The notes under the pieces are model-generated. The model was not told the DNA's origin and did not search any database. It worked only from the letters and a program-made list of their open reading frames with translations. The position numbers and the translations under genes were made by a program. Below, one piece after another: positions 41,841 to 50,370 of a DNA stretch of 64,000 nt; position 1 is the first letter of the stretch; the number at the start of each line of letters is the position of its first letter. Origin of the DNA: Pantoea sp. Cy-639 (GTDB lineage Bacteria > Pseudomonadota > Gammaproteobacteria > Pseudomonadales > Pseudomonadaceae); NCBI RefSeq assembly GCF_011752525.1, contig NZ_VWXI01000017.1, positions 1-64,000 on the forward strand, in the 5' to 3' direction.

Positions 41841-44588
41841 TTAGTGAGCTTCGTCCCAATTCGCGCCAACGCCCACTTCCACCAGCAACGGCACGTCCAG
41901 CTGGGCCGCGCCGCTCATGTGGCCGCGGATCTGCTCCCGTACCTGCTCCACCAGATCCTCGCGTACCTCCAGCACCAGTTCGTCGTGCACCTGGAGGATG
42001 ACCCGCGCATCCAGCCCGCTGTCGCTCAACCAGTTGTCCACCGCCACCATGGCGCGCTTGATGATATCCGCCGCGGTACCTTGCATCGGCGCGTTGATCG
42101 CCGTCCGCTCGGCGCCCTTGCGCAGGGCCGGGTTCTTGGCATTGATGTCCGGCAGGTACAGCCGCCGACCGAACAAGGTCTCGACGAAGCCCTGCTCGGC
42201 AGCCTGCGCACGGGTGCGTTCCATGTACGCCAGCACACCCGGGTAACGGGCGAAGTAACGATCGATGTAGTCCTGGGACTGCTTGCGATCGACGCCGATC
42301 TGCTTGGCCAGGCCGAAGGCGCTCATGCCATAGATCAGGCCGAAGTTGATCGCCTTGGCGCTGCGTCGCTGGTCGCTGGTGACCTGCTCCAGGGCCACGC
42401 CGAACACTTCCGCGGCAGTGGCGCGGTGCACGTCGAGGTCGTTGCGGAAGGCATGCAGCAAGCCTTCGTCCTTGGCCAGGTGGGCCATGATGCGCAACTC
42501 GATCTGCGAATAGTCCGCCGCCAGCAGCTTGTAGCCGGGGCTGGCGACGAACGCCTGGCGGATACGCCGGCCTTCGGCGGTACGGATCGGGATGTTCTGC
42601 AGGTTCGGGTCGCTGGACGACAGGCGGCCGGTGGCGGCCACGGCCTGCTGGTAGGAGGTATGGATGCGCCCGGTGCGCGGGTTGATCTGCCCCGGCAGCT
42701 TGTCGGTGTAGGTGCTCTTGAGCTTGCTCAGGCTGCGGTACTGCATCAGCACCTTGGGCAGCGGGTAGCCTTGCTCGGCCAGTTCATCGAGCACCGCCTC
42801 GGCGGTGGACGGCTGGCCCTTGGCGGTCTTGCTCAGCACCGGCATGCCCAGCTTGTCATAGAGGATCGCCCCCAACTGCTTGGGCGAGCCGAGGTTGAAC
42901 GTCTCGCCGGCCAGCTCGTACGCCTCGCGCTCCAGTTCGGCCATCTTCGTACCCAGTTCGCCGCTCTGCACTTCAAGCAGCGCAGCATCGACCAGCGCAC
43001 CCTGGCGCTCGATCCTGGCCAACACCGGCACCAGCGGCATCTCGATGTCCATCAGCACGGGCAGCACGCTCGGCGTCCTGGCCAGGCGCGCCTGCAGCGC
43101 ATGGTGCAGGCGCAGGGTGATGTCGGCGTCCTCGGCGGCATAGGGGCCGGCCTTGTCCAGCGGGATCTGGTTGAAGGTCAACTGCTTGGCGCCCTTGCCG
43201 GCAATATCCTCGAAGGCGATGGTGGCATGGTCGAGATACTTCTGCGCCAGGCTGTCCATGTCGTGACGGGTAGCGGTGGAGTCGAGCACGTAGGACTCGA
43301 GCATGGTGTCGTAGGCCACGCCGCGCATGTCGATGGCCGGGCTGCCGTTGGCCAGGATGTTGATGTCGTACTTGGCGTTCTGGCCGATCTTGCCCTTGGC
43401 CGGGTCTTCCAGCAGGGGCTTGAGCGCCAGCAGCACGCGTTCGCGATCCAGCTGGACCGGGGCGCCTTCGTAGTCGTGGGCCAGTGGCACATAGGCCGCT
43501 TCATGGGGCTCGACCGCGAATGACAGACCGACCAGTTGCGCCTGCTGGGCGTCGAGACCGGTGGTTTCGGTGTCGAAGGCGAACAGCGGCGCCTGACTCA
43601 GCTTCTCCAGCCAGGCGTCGAAGCGCGCCTGGTCGAGGATGGTTTCGTATCTGGGCTCGACCTTGGCAAGCGGGGCCTCACCGACCACATCGGCGTCGCC
43701 AGCCCGTGCAGCGTCGCGCTGTACCTCGGCGATCCAGCCCTTGAACTCCATCTCGGTGTATAGCGCCAGCAACGTTTCACGGTCCGGCTCGCCACAGACC
43801 AGCGCGTCGACCTCGACATCCAGTTCGACATCGCACTTGATGGTCGCCAGTTCGTAGGACAGGAACGCCGCGTCACGGTGCTCCTGCAGCTTGGCAGGCA
43901 AGGTCTTGGCACCGCGGATGGCCAGCTCCGGGACCTTGTCGAGGTTGTCGTACAGGTCACGCAGGCCGCCACCGATGCCGGTCAGCAGGCCCACGGCGGT
44001 CTTCTCGCCAACCCCTGGGACTCCGGGAATGTTGTCGACCTTGTCGCCCATCAGGGCAAGAAAATCGATGATGTGCTCGGGGCCGACGCCAAACTTCTCG
44101 TGCACGCCGGCCACGTCCAGCACACTGCCGGTCATGGTGTTGACCAGGGTGACATGGCCATCCACCAGCTGGGCCATGTCCTTGTCGCCGGTCGAGATGA
44201 TCACTGGCCGGCCAGCCGCCGCGCTGCTGCGTGCCAGGGTGCCGATGACGTCGTCAGCCTCCACGCCCTCGACGCACAGCAGCGGGTAGCCCAAGGCCCG
44301 GACGCTGGCATGCAGCGGCTCGACCTGCACCCGCAGGTCGTCGGGCATGCTTGGCCGGTTGGCCTTGTACTCGGCGAACATGGCATCGCGGAAGGTCCCG
44401 CCCTTGGCGTCGAATACCACCGCGAACAGGCTGTCGGGGTATTGCTTGCGCAGGCTCTTGAGCATGTTCAGCACGCCCTTGACCGCACCGGTGGGCAGGC
44501 CCTTCGAGGTGGTCAGCGGCGGCAGCGCGTGAAAGGCGCGGTAGAGGTAGGAGGAACCGTCCACCAGGACGAGAGGCGCTTGGCTCAT
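41841..44588 (-). CDS. polA: DNA polymerase I
   Basis: A 915-residue Pol I with all three activities predicted. The 5'-3' exonuclease domain (1-290) has GVEADDVIGT and NIPGVPGVGEKTA. The 3'-5' proofreading domain retains the DxE motif in FAFDTETTGLDA. The polymerase domain has DYSQIELRIMAHL, RRSAKAINFGLIYGMSAFGL and QVHDELVLEV. The ATG at 44588 (MSQAPLVLVDG) is the usual start; TTG 44600 is in frame. No signs of damage. Confidence 0.98.
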   Translation of the reverse strand: MSQAPLVLVDGSSYLYRAFHALPPLTTSKGLPTGAVKGVLNMLKSLRKQYPDSLFAVVFDAKGGTFRDAMFAEYKANRPSMPDDLRVQVEPLHASVRALGYPLLCVEGVEADDVIGTLARSSAAAGRPVIISTGDKDMAQLVDGHVTLVNTMTGSVLDVAGVHEKFGVGPEHIIDFLALMGDKVDNIPGVPGVGEKTAVGLLTGIGGGLRDLYDNLDKVPELAIRGAKTLPAKLQEHRDAAFLSYELATIKCDVELDVEVDALVCGEPDRETLLALYTEMEFKGWIAEVQRDAARAGDADVVGEAPLAKVEPRYETILDQARFDAWLEKLSQAPLFAFDTETTGLDAQQAQLVGLSFAVEPHEAAYVPLAHDYEGAPVQLDRERVLLALKPLLEDPAKGKIGQNAKYDINILANGSPAIDMRGVAYDTMLESYVLDSTATRHDMDSLAQKYLDHATIAFEDIAGKGAKQLTFNQIPLDKAGPYAAEDADITLRLHHALQARLARTPSVLPVLMDIEMPLVPVLARIERQGALVDAALLEVQSGELGTKMAELEREAYELAGETFNLGSPKQLGAILYDKLGMPVLSKTAKGQPSTAEAVLDELAEQGYPLPKVLMQYRSLSKLKSTYTDKLPGQINPRTGRIHTSYQQAVAATGRLSSSDPNLQNIPIRTAEGRRIRQAFVASPGYKLLAADYSQIELRIMAHLAKDEGLLHAFRNDLDVHRATAAEVFGVALEQVTSDQRRSAKAINFGLIYGMSAFGLAKQIGVDRKQSQDYIDRYFARYPGVLAYMERTRAQAAEQGFVETLFGRRLYLPDINAKNPALRKGAERTAINAPMQGTAADIIKRAMVAVDNWLSDSGLDARVILQVHDELVLEVREDLVEQVREQIRGHMSGAAQLDVPLLVEVGVGANWDEAH

Positions 44589-44662
44589 GAGGAGAATCAA
44601 CCTTTTCGGCGGGTCCGGAGCTAGAATAGCCGGATCAATGACGACAAAGGGACTAGGTTATC

Positions 44663-44953
44663 ATGCGTACACTCAATCGCCTGTTACTGCTCGGTCTGCT
44701 GGCCACCATGCCAGTCGTCACCCTGGCGGCGGACGACGCACCATCGGCAGATCCCGATGTGACCATTCGCACGGAAGGCGATAAAACCATCCAGGAATAC
44801 CGGCAGAACGGCTTCCTGTATGCGATCAAGATCACGCCGAAGCATGGCAAGCCTTATTTCCTGGTACGCGCCGATGGCACTGACGCCAATTTCATTCGTT
44901 CCGACCAGCCGGACATGCTGATTCCGTCCTGGAAAATCTTCGAGTGGAAGTAG
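44663..44953 (+). CDS. DUF2782 secreted small protein
   Basis: A 96-residue protein with a signal peptide (1-22, ending TLAA). The mature part matches DUF2782: DVTIRTEGDKTIQEYRQNG, then LYAIKITPKHGKPYFLV. This gene sits next to polA and thrB in many pseudomonads; function unknown. Divergent from polA by 74 bases and followed 64 bases later by thrB. Confidence 0.88.
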   Translation: MRTLNRLLLLGLLATMPVVTLAADDAPSADPDVTIRTEGDKTIQEYRQNGFLYAIKITPKHGKPYFLVRADGTDANFIRSDQPDMLIPSWKIFEWK

Positions 44954-45017
44954 TCCGTACCGTTCACATCAACCAGGCACTTCCCGGCGGAAGTGCCCGC
45001 ATGGGCAACTTTTCAAC

Positions 45018-45968
45018 ATGTCAGTCTTCACCCCTGTGTCCCGGCCTGAGCTGGAAACCTTTCTGGCGCCGTACGAGCTGGGCCGCCTGCTCGACTTCCA
45101 GGGCATCGCCGCCGGTACCGAGAACAGCAACTTCTTCGTCAGCCTGGAAAAAGGGGAGTTCGTCCTCACACTGATCGAGCGCGGGCCGGCCGAGGACATG
45201 CCGTTCTTCATCGACCTGCTCGACGTGCTGCACGATGCCGACATGCCGGTGCCCTATGCGGTACGCGACCGCGACGGCCATGGCCTGCGCGAGCTGTGCG
45301 GCAAGCCGGCGCTGCTGCAGCCACGACTGTCGGGCAAGCACATCAAGGCACCGAACAACCAGCACTGCGCCCAGGTCGGCGAGTTGCTGGCGCATATCCA
45401 CCTGGCCACCCGCGAACGTATCCTCGAACGCCGCACCGATCGCGGCCTGGACTGGATGCTGGCCTCAGGCGCCGAGCTGCTGCCGGGCCTGAACGCCGGA
45501 CAAGCGACGCTGCTGACCCCGGCACTGGACGAAATCACCGCGCACAAGGCGCAGATCCTCGCCCTGCCCAAGGCCAACCTGCATGCCGACCTGTTCCGCG
45601 ACAACGTGATGTTCGAAGGTACCCACCTGACCGGACTGATCGACTTCTACAACGCCTGCTCCGGGCCGATGCTGTATGACATCGCCATTACCGTGAACGA
45701 CTGGTGCCTGGACGAGCAGGGAGGTATCGACCTGCCTCGCGCCCAGGCGCTGCTGGGCGCCTATGCGGCACTGCGCCCGTTCACCGCCGCCGAGGCCGAG
45801 CTGTGGCCGGTGATGCTGCGCGTGGCGTGCGTGCGCTTCTGGCTGTCGCGGCTGATCGCCGCACAGGCGTTCGCCGGGATGGACGTGATGATCCACGACC
45901 CGCGTGAGTTCGAAATACGTCTGGCGCAGCGCCAGCAAGTGGCGCTGAAGCTGCCGTTCGCACTCTGA
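45018..45968 (+). CDS. thrB: Homoserine kinase (type II, APH-like fold)
   Basis: A 316-residue kinase that phosphorylates homoserine in threonine synthesis. It belongs to the aminoglycoside phosphotransferase-like ThrB family used by pseudomonads rather than the GHMP type. Features: GIAAGTENSNFFV (nucleotide loop, about 31-43), LHADLFRDNVMFEG (catalytic loop with HxDxxxxN, about 192-205) and IDFYNACSGPMLYDIAI (metal-binding D). Other thr genes are not nearby. Confidence 0.95.
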   Translation: MSVFTPVSRPELETFLAPYELGRLLDFQGIAAGTENSNFFVSLEKGEFVLTLIERGPAEDMPFFIDLLDVLHDADMPVPYAVRDRDGHGLRELCGKPALLQPRLSGKHIKAPNNQHCAQVGELLAHIHLATRERILERRTDRGLDWMLASGAELLPGLNAGQATLLTPALDEITAHKAQILALPKANLHADLFRDNVMFEGTHLTGLIDFYNACSGPMLYDIAITVNDWCLDEQGGIDLPRAQALLGAYAALRPFTAAEAELWPVMLRVACVRFWLSRLIAAQAFAGMDVMIHDPREFEIRLAQRQQVALKLPFAL

Positions 45969-45994
45969 CGGGCACTACCGATCTCTGTGGGAGC

Positions 45995-46030
45995 GGGCTT
46001 GCCCTGCGACAGCAATCGCAGGGCAAGCCC
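45995..46030. repeat. Extragenic palindrome between convergent thrB and znuA
   Basis: GGGCTTGCCCTGCGA and TCGCAGGGCAAGCCC are perfect 15-base complements around CAGCAA. It follows thrB by 27 bases and ends 11 bases from znuA. It is a REP-type sequence that could also stop both transcripts. Confidence 0.8.
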
Positions 46031-46040
46031 ATCTACCGGC

Positions 46041-46946
46041 TCAGAGCTGCTCCAGGCAGCCGGCCAGGTCGCTGCCAAGCTTCTCCAGCAGACGCTCGTA
46101 ACCCTTGGCGTCAACGGTATCGGTGCCGCCCAGGGCATCCAGCTCGGCCAGTCGCACCGGCAGCCCTGCCGTCAGCGTCTCGGCAAGCCGTGGCCGCAGC
46201 GGCGGCTCGCTGAACACACAGGTCTTGCCCACTTCCTGCAAGCGCTTGCGCATGGCGGCCACGTGCTGCGCGCCTGGCTGCACCTCCGACGCCACGCTGA
46301 ACACACCGGTGTGCTTCAGGCCATAGGCCGCCTCGAAATAGTCGAACGCCTCGTGGAACACGAAGTACGGCTTGCCGGCGATCCCCGTCACACGCTGCTT
46401 GATACGTTGGTCCAGCCCATCCATCCGCTCGTCGAACTGTTTCAGGTTGGCCTGGTAGCGCGTGGCATTGGCCGGATCGGCCGCCGCCAGGTCGCTGGCC
46501 ATCTTCGCGGCGATCACCCGGGCGTTGACCGAGGACAGCCACAGGTGGGCATCGAGGCTGCCTGGACGGTGATCATGGTCGTGATCGTCCTGGTCTTGCT
46601 CGTGGGAATGGCTGTCCTCGCCAAAGTGGCGTAGCTGCATGCCAGCCAGCGATTGCACGGCCACCGTCGGTTTGCCGCGGCTGGCCAGCACGCGGGGCAG
46701 GAAACCCTCCATGTCCGGGCCGATCCAGTACAGCAGGTCGGCGGCGGCGACCTTGCGCACGTCGGACGGACGCAACGCGTAGTTGTGCGGAGAAGCGCCC
46801 GGCGGCAACAGCACGTCGGGGCTGCCGACACCGTCCTGCACGGCGGCGGCGATCTGTTGCAGAGGCTTGATGCTGGTCAGCACGCGCACGTCGGCGTGAG
46901 CCGAAAAAGCGATGAAAGCGACAAAGAGGACAAGGAATCGGGACAC
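46041..46946 (-). CDS. znuA: Zinc ABC transporter substrate-binding protein
   Basis: A 301-residue periplasmic zinc-binding protein (cluster A-I). Signal peptide 1-18 (FSAHA); zinc ligands expected in PPGASPHNYALRP and DAHLWLSSVNA plus FVFHEAFDYFE; a histidine/aspartate-rich flexible loop HSHEQDQDDHDHDHRPG lies between them, typical of high-affinity ZnuA. The GTG start at 46946 gives a proper signal peptide. Divergent from zur with a shared 66-bp control region. Confidence 0.95.
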   Translation of the reverse strand: MSRFLVLFVAFIAFSAHADVRVLTSIKPLQQIAAAVQDGVGSPDVLLPPGASPHNYALRPSDVRKVAAADLLYWIGPDMEGFLPRVLASRGKPTVAVQSLAGMQLRHFGEDSHSHEQDQDDHDHDHRPGSLDAHLWLSSVNARVIAAKMASDLAAADPANATRYQANLKQFDERMDGLDQRIKQRVTGIAGKPYFVFHEAFDYFEAAYGLKHTGVFSVASEVQPGAQHVAAMRKRLQEVGKTCVFSEPPLRPRLAETLTAGLPVRLAELDALGGTDTVDAKGYERLLEKLGSDLAGCLEQL

Positions 46947-46973
46947 GGTGGATACTCGGGTCGTCAGAAACAG

Positions 46974-46986
46974 GTAACATAATAAC
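46974..46986. promoter_or_regulatory. Candidate Zur box in the znuA/zur divergent region
   Basis: On the minus strand GTTATTATGTTAC matches 10 of 13 positions of the gammaproteobacterial Zur core GTTATAATATAAC. It lies between the divergent znuA and zur-znuCB units, where Zur repression would control both. Confidence 0.5.
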
Positions 46987-47012
46987 GTCTCCATCCTGAA
47001 CCGTCGCTGCCC

Positions 47013-47498
47013 ATGTCCATCACCCCGCTGGCCCACCGCCCCCACGATCATTCCCATTGCGTTCACAGCGCGCTGGCCGAGGCCGACGCGCTGTGCGACC
47101 GTCAGGGCCTGCGCCTGACCGCCCTGCGCCGCCGGGTGCTGGAACTGGTGTGGCAGAGCCACAAGCCACTGGGTGCCTACGACATCCTCGCCGTGCTCAG
47201 CGAACAGGACGGGCGCCGTGCCGCGCCGCCCACCGTCTACCGCGCCCTGGACTTCCTTCTCGACAACGGCCTGGTGCACCGCATCGCCTCGCTCAACGCC
47301 TTCATCGGCTGCAGCCACCCCGAGCACGCACACCAGGGCCAGTTCCTGATCTGCCGCGAATGCCACGTGGCCATCGAGCTGGAACAGGACAGCATCAGCA
47401 GCGCCATCATCGACAGCGCCAAGGCCGTCGGCTTCGCTGTCGAGACCCAGACCGTCGAAGTGGTCGGCTTGTGCGGCAACTGCCGGAGCAAGGCATGA
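47013..47498 (+). CDS. zur: Zinc uptake regulator (Fur family)
   Basis: A 161-residue Fur-family repressor. A winged-helix DNA-binding domain (about 20-90; LTALRRRVLELVWQSHKPLGAYDIL) is followed by a dimerisation and metal domain with HPEHAHQGQFLICRECH (structural and regulatory zinc) and CGNC at the C-terminus. The N-terminus has an unusual histidine stretch (HRPHDHSHCVH). The Pseudomonas gene was earlier called np20. First gene of zur-znuC-znuB; its stop overlaps the znuC start (ATGA). Confidence 0.95.
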   Translation: MSITPLAHRPHDHSHCVHSALAEADALCDRQGLRLTALRRRVLELVWQSHKPLGAYDILAVLSEQDGRRAAPPTVYRALDFLLDNGLVHRIASLNAFIGCSHPEHAHQGQFLICRECHVAIELEQDSISSAIIDSAKAVGFAVETQTVEVVGLCGNCRSKA

Positions 47499-48268
47499 GC
47501 GACGCCCTGATCCGCCTCGAGCAGGTCGGTGTCAGCTTCGGCGGCGAGGCGGTGCTCGACAGCATCGACCTGTCCGTTGCCCCTGGCCAGATCGTCACTC
47601 TGATCGGTCCCAACGGCGCCGGCAAGACCACCCTGGTGCGCGCCGTGCTCGGGTTGCTCAAGCCGCACCGCGGCACGGTATGGCGCAAGCCTAAGCTGCG
47701 CATCGGCTACATGCCGCAGAAGATCCAGGTAGACGCCACACTACCGCTCTCGGTGCTGCGTTTCCTGCGCCTGGTGCCCGGGGTAGACCGCGCGGCAGCC
47801 TTGTCGGCGCTGCAGGAAGTCGGTGCCGAACAGGTGATCGACAGCCCGATCCAGACCATTTCCGGTGGCGAGATGCAGCGTGTGCTGCTGGCCCGTGCGC
47901 TGTTGCGCGAACCCGAGCTGCTGGTGCTCGACGAGCCGGTACAGGGCGTCGACGTGGTCGGCCAGACCGAGCTGTACAACCTGATCACCCGCCTGCGTGA
48001 CCGCCACGGCTGCGGCGTACTGATGGTCTCCCACGACCTGCACCTGGTGATGAGTGCCACCGACCAGGTGGTCTGTCTCAACCGCCACGTCTGCTGCTCG
48101 GGCCACCCCGAACAGGTCAGCAACGACCCGGCGTTCGTCGAACTGTTCGGCCAGAACGCCCCGAGCCTGGCCGTCTACCACCATCATCACGATCACAGCC
48201 ACGACCTGCACGGTTCGGTGATCGCCCCCGGCGCCCATGTCCATGGAGAGCACTGCAAGCATGGCTGA
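47495..48268 (+). CDS. znuC: Zinc ABC transporter ATP-binding protein
   Basis: A 257-residue ATPase. Walker A GPNGAGKTT (about 38-46), signature ISGGEMQRVLLARALL, Walker B LLVLDEPVQGVD. The C-terminal 40 residues are histidine-rich (YHHHHDHSHDLHG, then HVHGEHCKHG), longer than the E. coli protein. Translationally coupled to zur and to znuB (ATG of znuB inside its last codons). Confidence 0.96.
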   Translation: MSDALIRLEQVGVSFGGEAVLDSIDLSVAPGQIVTLIGPNGAGKTTLVRAVLGLLKPHRGTVWRKPKLRIGYMPQKIQVDATLPLSVLRFLRLVPGVDRAAALSALQEVGAEQVIDSPIQTISGGEMQRVLLARALLREPELLVLDEPVQGVDVVGQTELYNLITRLRDRHGCGVLMVSHDLHLVMSATDQVVCLNRHVCCSGHPEQVSNDPAFVELFGQNAPSLAVYHHHHDHSHDLHGSVIAPGAHVHGEHCKHG

Positions 48269-49043
48269 TTTTCTTCTCTATGCCCTGCTTGCCGGCCTGT
48301 CCCTGGCGCTGGTGGCCGGACCGCTCGGTTCGTTCGTGGTATGGCGGCGCATGGCCTACTTCGGCGACACCCTGTCCCACGCCGCGCTGCTGGGCGTGGC
48401 GCTGGGCTTCGCGCTGGACGTCAGCCCGGCGCTGGCGGTGACCGTCGGCTGCCTGCTGCTGGCATTGCTGCTGGTCACCCTGCAGCAACGCCAGCCGCTG
48501 GCCTCGGACACCCTGCTCGGCATCCTGGCCCCCAGCACCCTGTCGCTGGGCCTGGTGGTACTGAGCTTCATGCACGACGTGCGCATCGACCTGATGGCCT
48601 ACCTGTTCGGCGACCTGCTGGCGATCAGCACCACCGACCTGGCCTGGATCCTCGGCGGCAGCGCGCTGGTGCTGATACTGCTGGCCGCGTTCTGGCGGCC
48701 GCTGCTGGCGGTCACCGTGCACGAGGAGCTGGCCAGGGTCGAGGGCTTGCCGGTGGCAGGTCTGCGCCTGGCACTGATGCTGCTGATCGCCGTGGTGATC
48801 GCGGTGGCAATGAAGATCGTCGGCGTGCTGCTGATCACCTCGCTGCTGATCATTCCGGCCGCCGCGGCACAACGTCACGCCCGCTCGCCGGAACAGATGG
48901 CCCTGGGGGCCAGCCTGCTCGGCGTGACCGCGGTCTGCGGCGGGCTGGCGATGTCCTGGTTCAAGGACACCCCAGCCGGGCCTTCGATCGTGGTCTGCGC
49001 GGCGGTGCTATTCTTGCTGAGCCTGGCGTTGCCCAAACGCTGA
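48261..49043 (+). CDS. znuB: Zinc ABC transporter permease
   Basis: A 260-residue permease of the ABC-3 family with 7-8 membrane helices. Family features: PLGSFVVWRRMAYFGDTLSHAALLGVALG (about 21-49) and MKIVGVLLITSLLIIPAAAA. ATG 48261 has GGAGAG about 10 bases upstream and overlaps the znuC end. Last gene of the zinc operon, followed by paired hairpins. Confidence 0.96.
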   Translation: MADFLLYALLAGLSLALVAGPLGSFVVWRRMAYFGDTLSHAALLGVALGFALDVSPALAVTVGCLLLALLLVTLQQRQPLASDTLLGILAPSTLSLGLVVLSFMHDVRIDLMAYLFGDLLAISTTDLAWILGGSALVLILLAAFWRPLLAVTVHEELARVEGLPVAGLRLALMLLIAVVIAVAMKIVGVLLITSLLIIPAAAAQRHARSPEQMALGASLLGVTAVCGGLAMSWFKDTPAGPSIVVCAAVLFLLSLALPKR

Positions 49044-49050
49044 AATATCT

Positions 49051-49092
49051 GGATGCGCGCAAGCGCATCCTGCAACCTTTTGACAGGTTGCA
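49051..49092 (+). terminator. Two adjacent hairpins after znuB
   Basis: GGATGCGC-GCAA-GCGCATCC (49051-49070) and TGCAACCT-TTTGAC-AGGTTGCA (49071-49092) are perfect 8-bp stems placed back to back, 7 bases after the znuB stop. No U-tract follows, so termination is likely but not certain. Confidence 0.5.
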
Positions 49093-49171
49093 GGTCTGTA
49101 GGAGTTGTTTTCGAGCGTGCGCACCTGGGTGTAGACTTGCTCGCTTTTTGCGCAAATAGAGAGTCGCAGGA

Positions 49172-49879
49172 ATGAAGCCGTTCGCCTCCCGTTATCTGCT
49201 TGTTGCCGCGTTTTCCCTGTTCCTGGCTGCGTGCTCCAGCACCCCGGCAGAACAGGCGGGGACGCCTGCCCAGCCGGATGCCTGGCAGCAGTTGGAACAG
49301 AACATCGCCAGCAACGAGCTGGCCACCGCCGAGGACCAGCTGGCCACGCTGCAGGCCCAGGCACCGGACGATGCCCGCCTGGAGCCGCACCAGCGCCAGC
49401 TCGCCGAAGCCTATCTGCAACGCAGCCAGATCGTCCTGCAGAAGGGTGATGTCAACGCCGCCGCCACTGCCCTGGCCCGCGCCCGGGCGCTGATGCCGCA
49501 GGCACCGGCGCTGACCGGCGGCGACACCATGGCCCATGCGCGCAAGGCCGAGCTGGAAAAGGCAGAGGCCGCGCTCAAGGCCGCCGAGGCCAAGCCCAAG
49601 GCACGTCTGATCGACCCGACCGCGCCCAACACGGTCGTGGCACTGAAGACCACCGACAGTCGGGCGCTGCGCCGCCAGCTCGATGACATCGCCGCCGACG
49701 TGGTGAACTACCAGTGCGAGGTGGTGTTCCAGGTGCCACGTACCCAGGACGCGCCTTGGTTGAAGACCTTGCTGAAGAAGCGAGTGCTCAAGCTCGACAG
49801 CGGCTTCGCGCTGCAACAGAAGCATGAGATCCAGCGCTCGTTGCCGGCGCAGGTGGTGCTGGTTCCGCACCAGCAGTGA
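49172..49879 (+). CDS. Conserved lipoprotein of unknown function
   Basis: A 235-residue protein with a signal sequence and lipobox LAAC (C21). The mature region is helical, with tetratricopeptide-like stretches (ATAEDQLATLQAQAP, YLQRSQIVLQKGDVNAAATALARARALMPQAP). The C-terminus is basic (LLKKRVLKLD). A syntenic homologue lies between znuB and metN in P. aeruginosa. It could be an outer-membrane-associated scaffold; no enzyme motifs. Confidence 0.78.
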   Translation: MKPFASRYLLVAAFSLFLAACSSTPAEQAGTPAQPDAWQQLEQNIASNELATAEDQLATLQAQAPDDARLEPHQRQLAEAYLQRSQIVLQKGDVNAAATALARARALMPQAPALTGGDTMAHARKAELEKAEAALKAAEAKPKARLIDPTAPNTVVALKTTDSRALRRQLDDIAADVVNYQCEVVFQVPRTQDAPWLKTLLKKRVLKLDSGFALQQKHEIQRSLPAQVVLVPHQQ

Positions 49880-50370
49880 TCCCAGTCGCGGGGCAGCTCA
49901 CTCCCACAAGGCCTGCACAGGCCAGGTAGAAGCGGGCGGCCCGGCGATGTCTTGCTAGGCTGGAACCGCTTCGGCCGCTGCCTACCACGCCCATACCCGA
50001 TGCCCCTCGAACGTCTTGAAGTGGGCTGCGAAGGCCTTCGGCGCCTCACCCGGCAATACCTCCTGCAAGTCCAACATCGGCCGGGCACGCAGCGCCTGCC
50101 TACGGGAGTCGCTGCGCAATGCCGCCAGGTGCTGCAGCTTGTGATCGGGTACCTGGCTTTCCCGTGGCTCCGGCTGCCCGTACGGGCTGGTTCAACTAGT
50201 GACTGGAGGGCTGTCGCGAGCGTTCAATCTGGATTACCGGTTGTCGCGTTATACCCAACGGATTGGACGATTCGGAAATAAGTGATAAGAACGCCTATTG
50301 AAACAGGCTAAAATGCGCGGCCCCGGCTAACCGCTGACCCAAATTTCATGCGCCCCACAAGGTTCGCTCA
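49880..50370. other. 491-bp intergenic region before metN
   Basis: It holds the metN promoter and upstream sequence. A 70-codon open stretch on the minus strand (49982-50191) looks like a coding remnant and is listed separately. AT-rich sequence appears only in the last 100 bp, consistent with a promoter there. No SAM riboswitch fold was recognised. Confidence 0.5.
49982..50191 (-). pseudogene. Possible gene remnant, family unknown
   Basis: A 70-codon frame bounded by TGA upstream and TAG downstream, with codon use like neighbouring genes (GC-rich third positions). The translation is protein-like and ends VLPGEAPKAFAAHFKTFEGH then RVWAW. There is no start codon with a ribosome site near its 5' end, so it may be the 3' piece of a decayed gene. 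No family recognised. Confidence 0.3.

Noticed and set aside
50250..50370. SAM riboswitch before metN
   Set aside because: No SAM-I, SAM-II or SAM-V type stem pattern could be traced by eye; Pseudomonas met genes are not usually under one.
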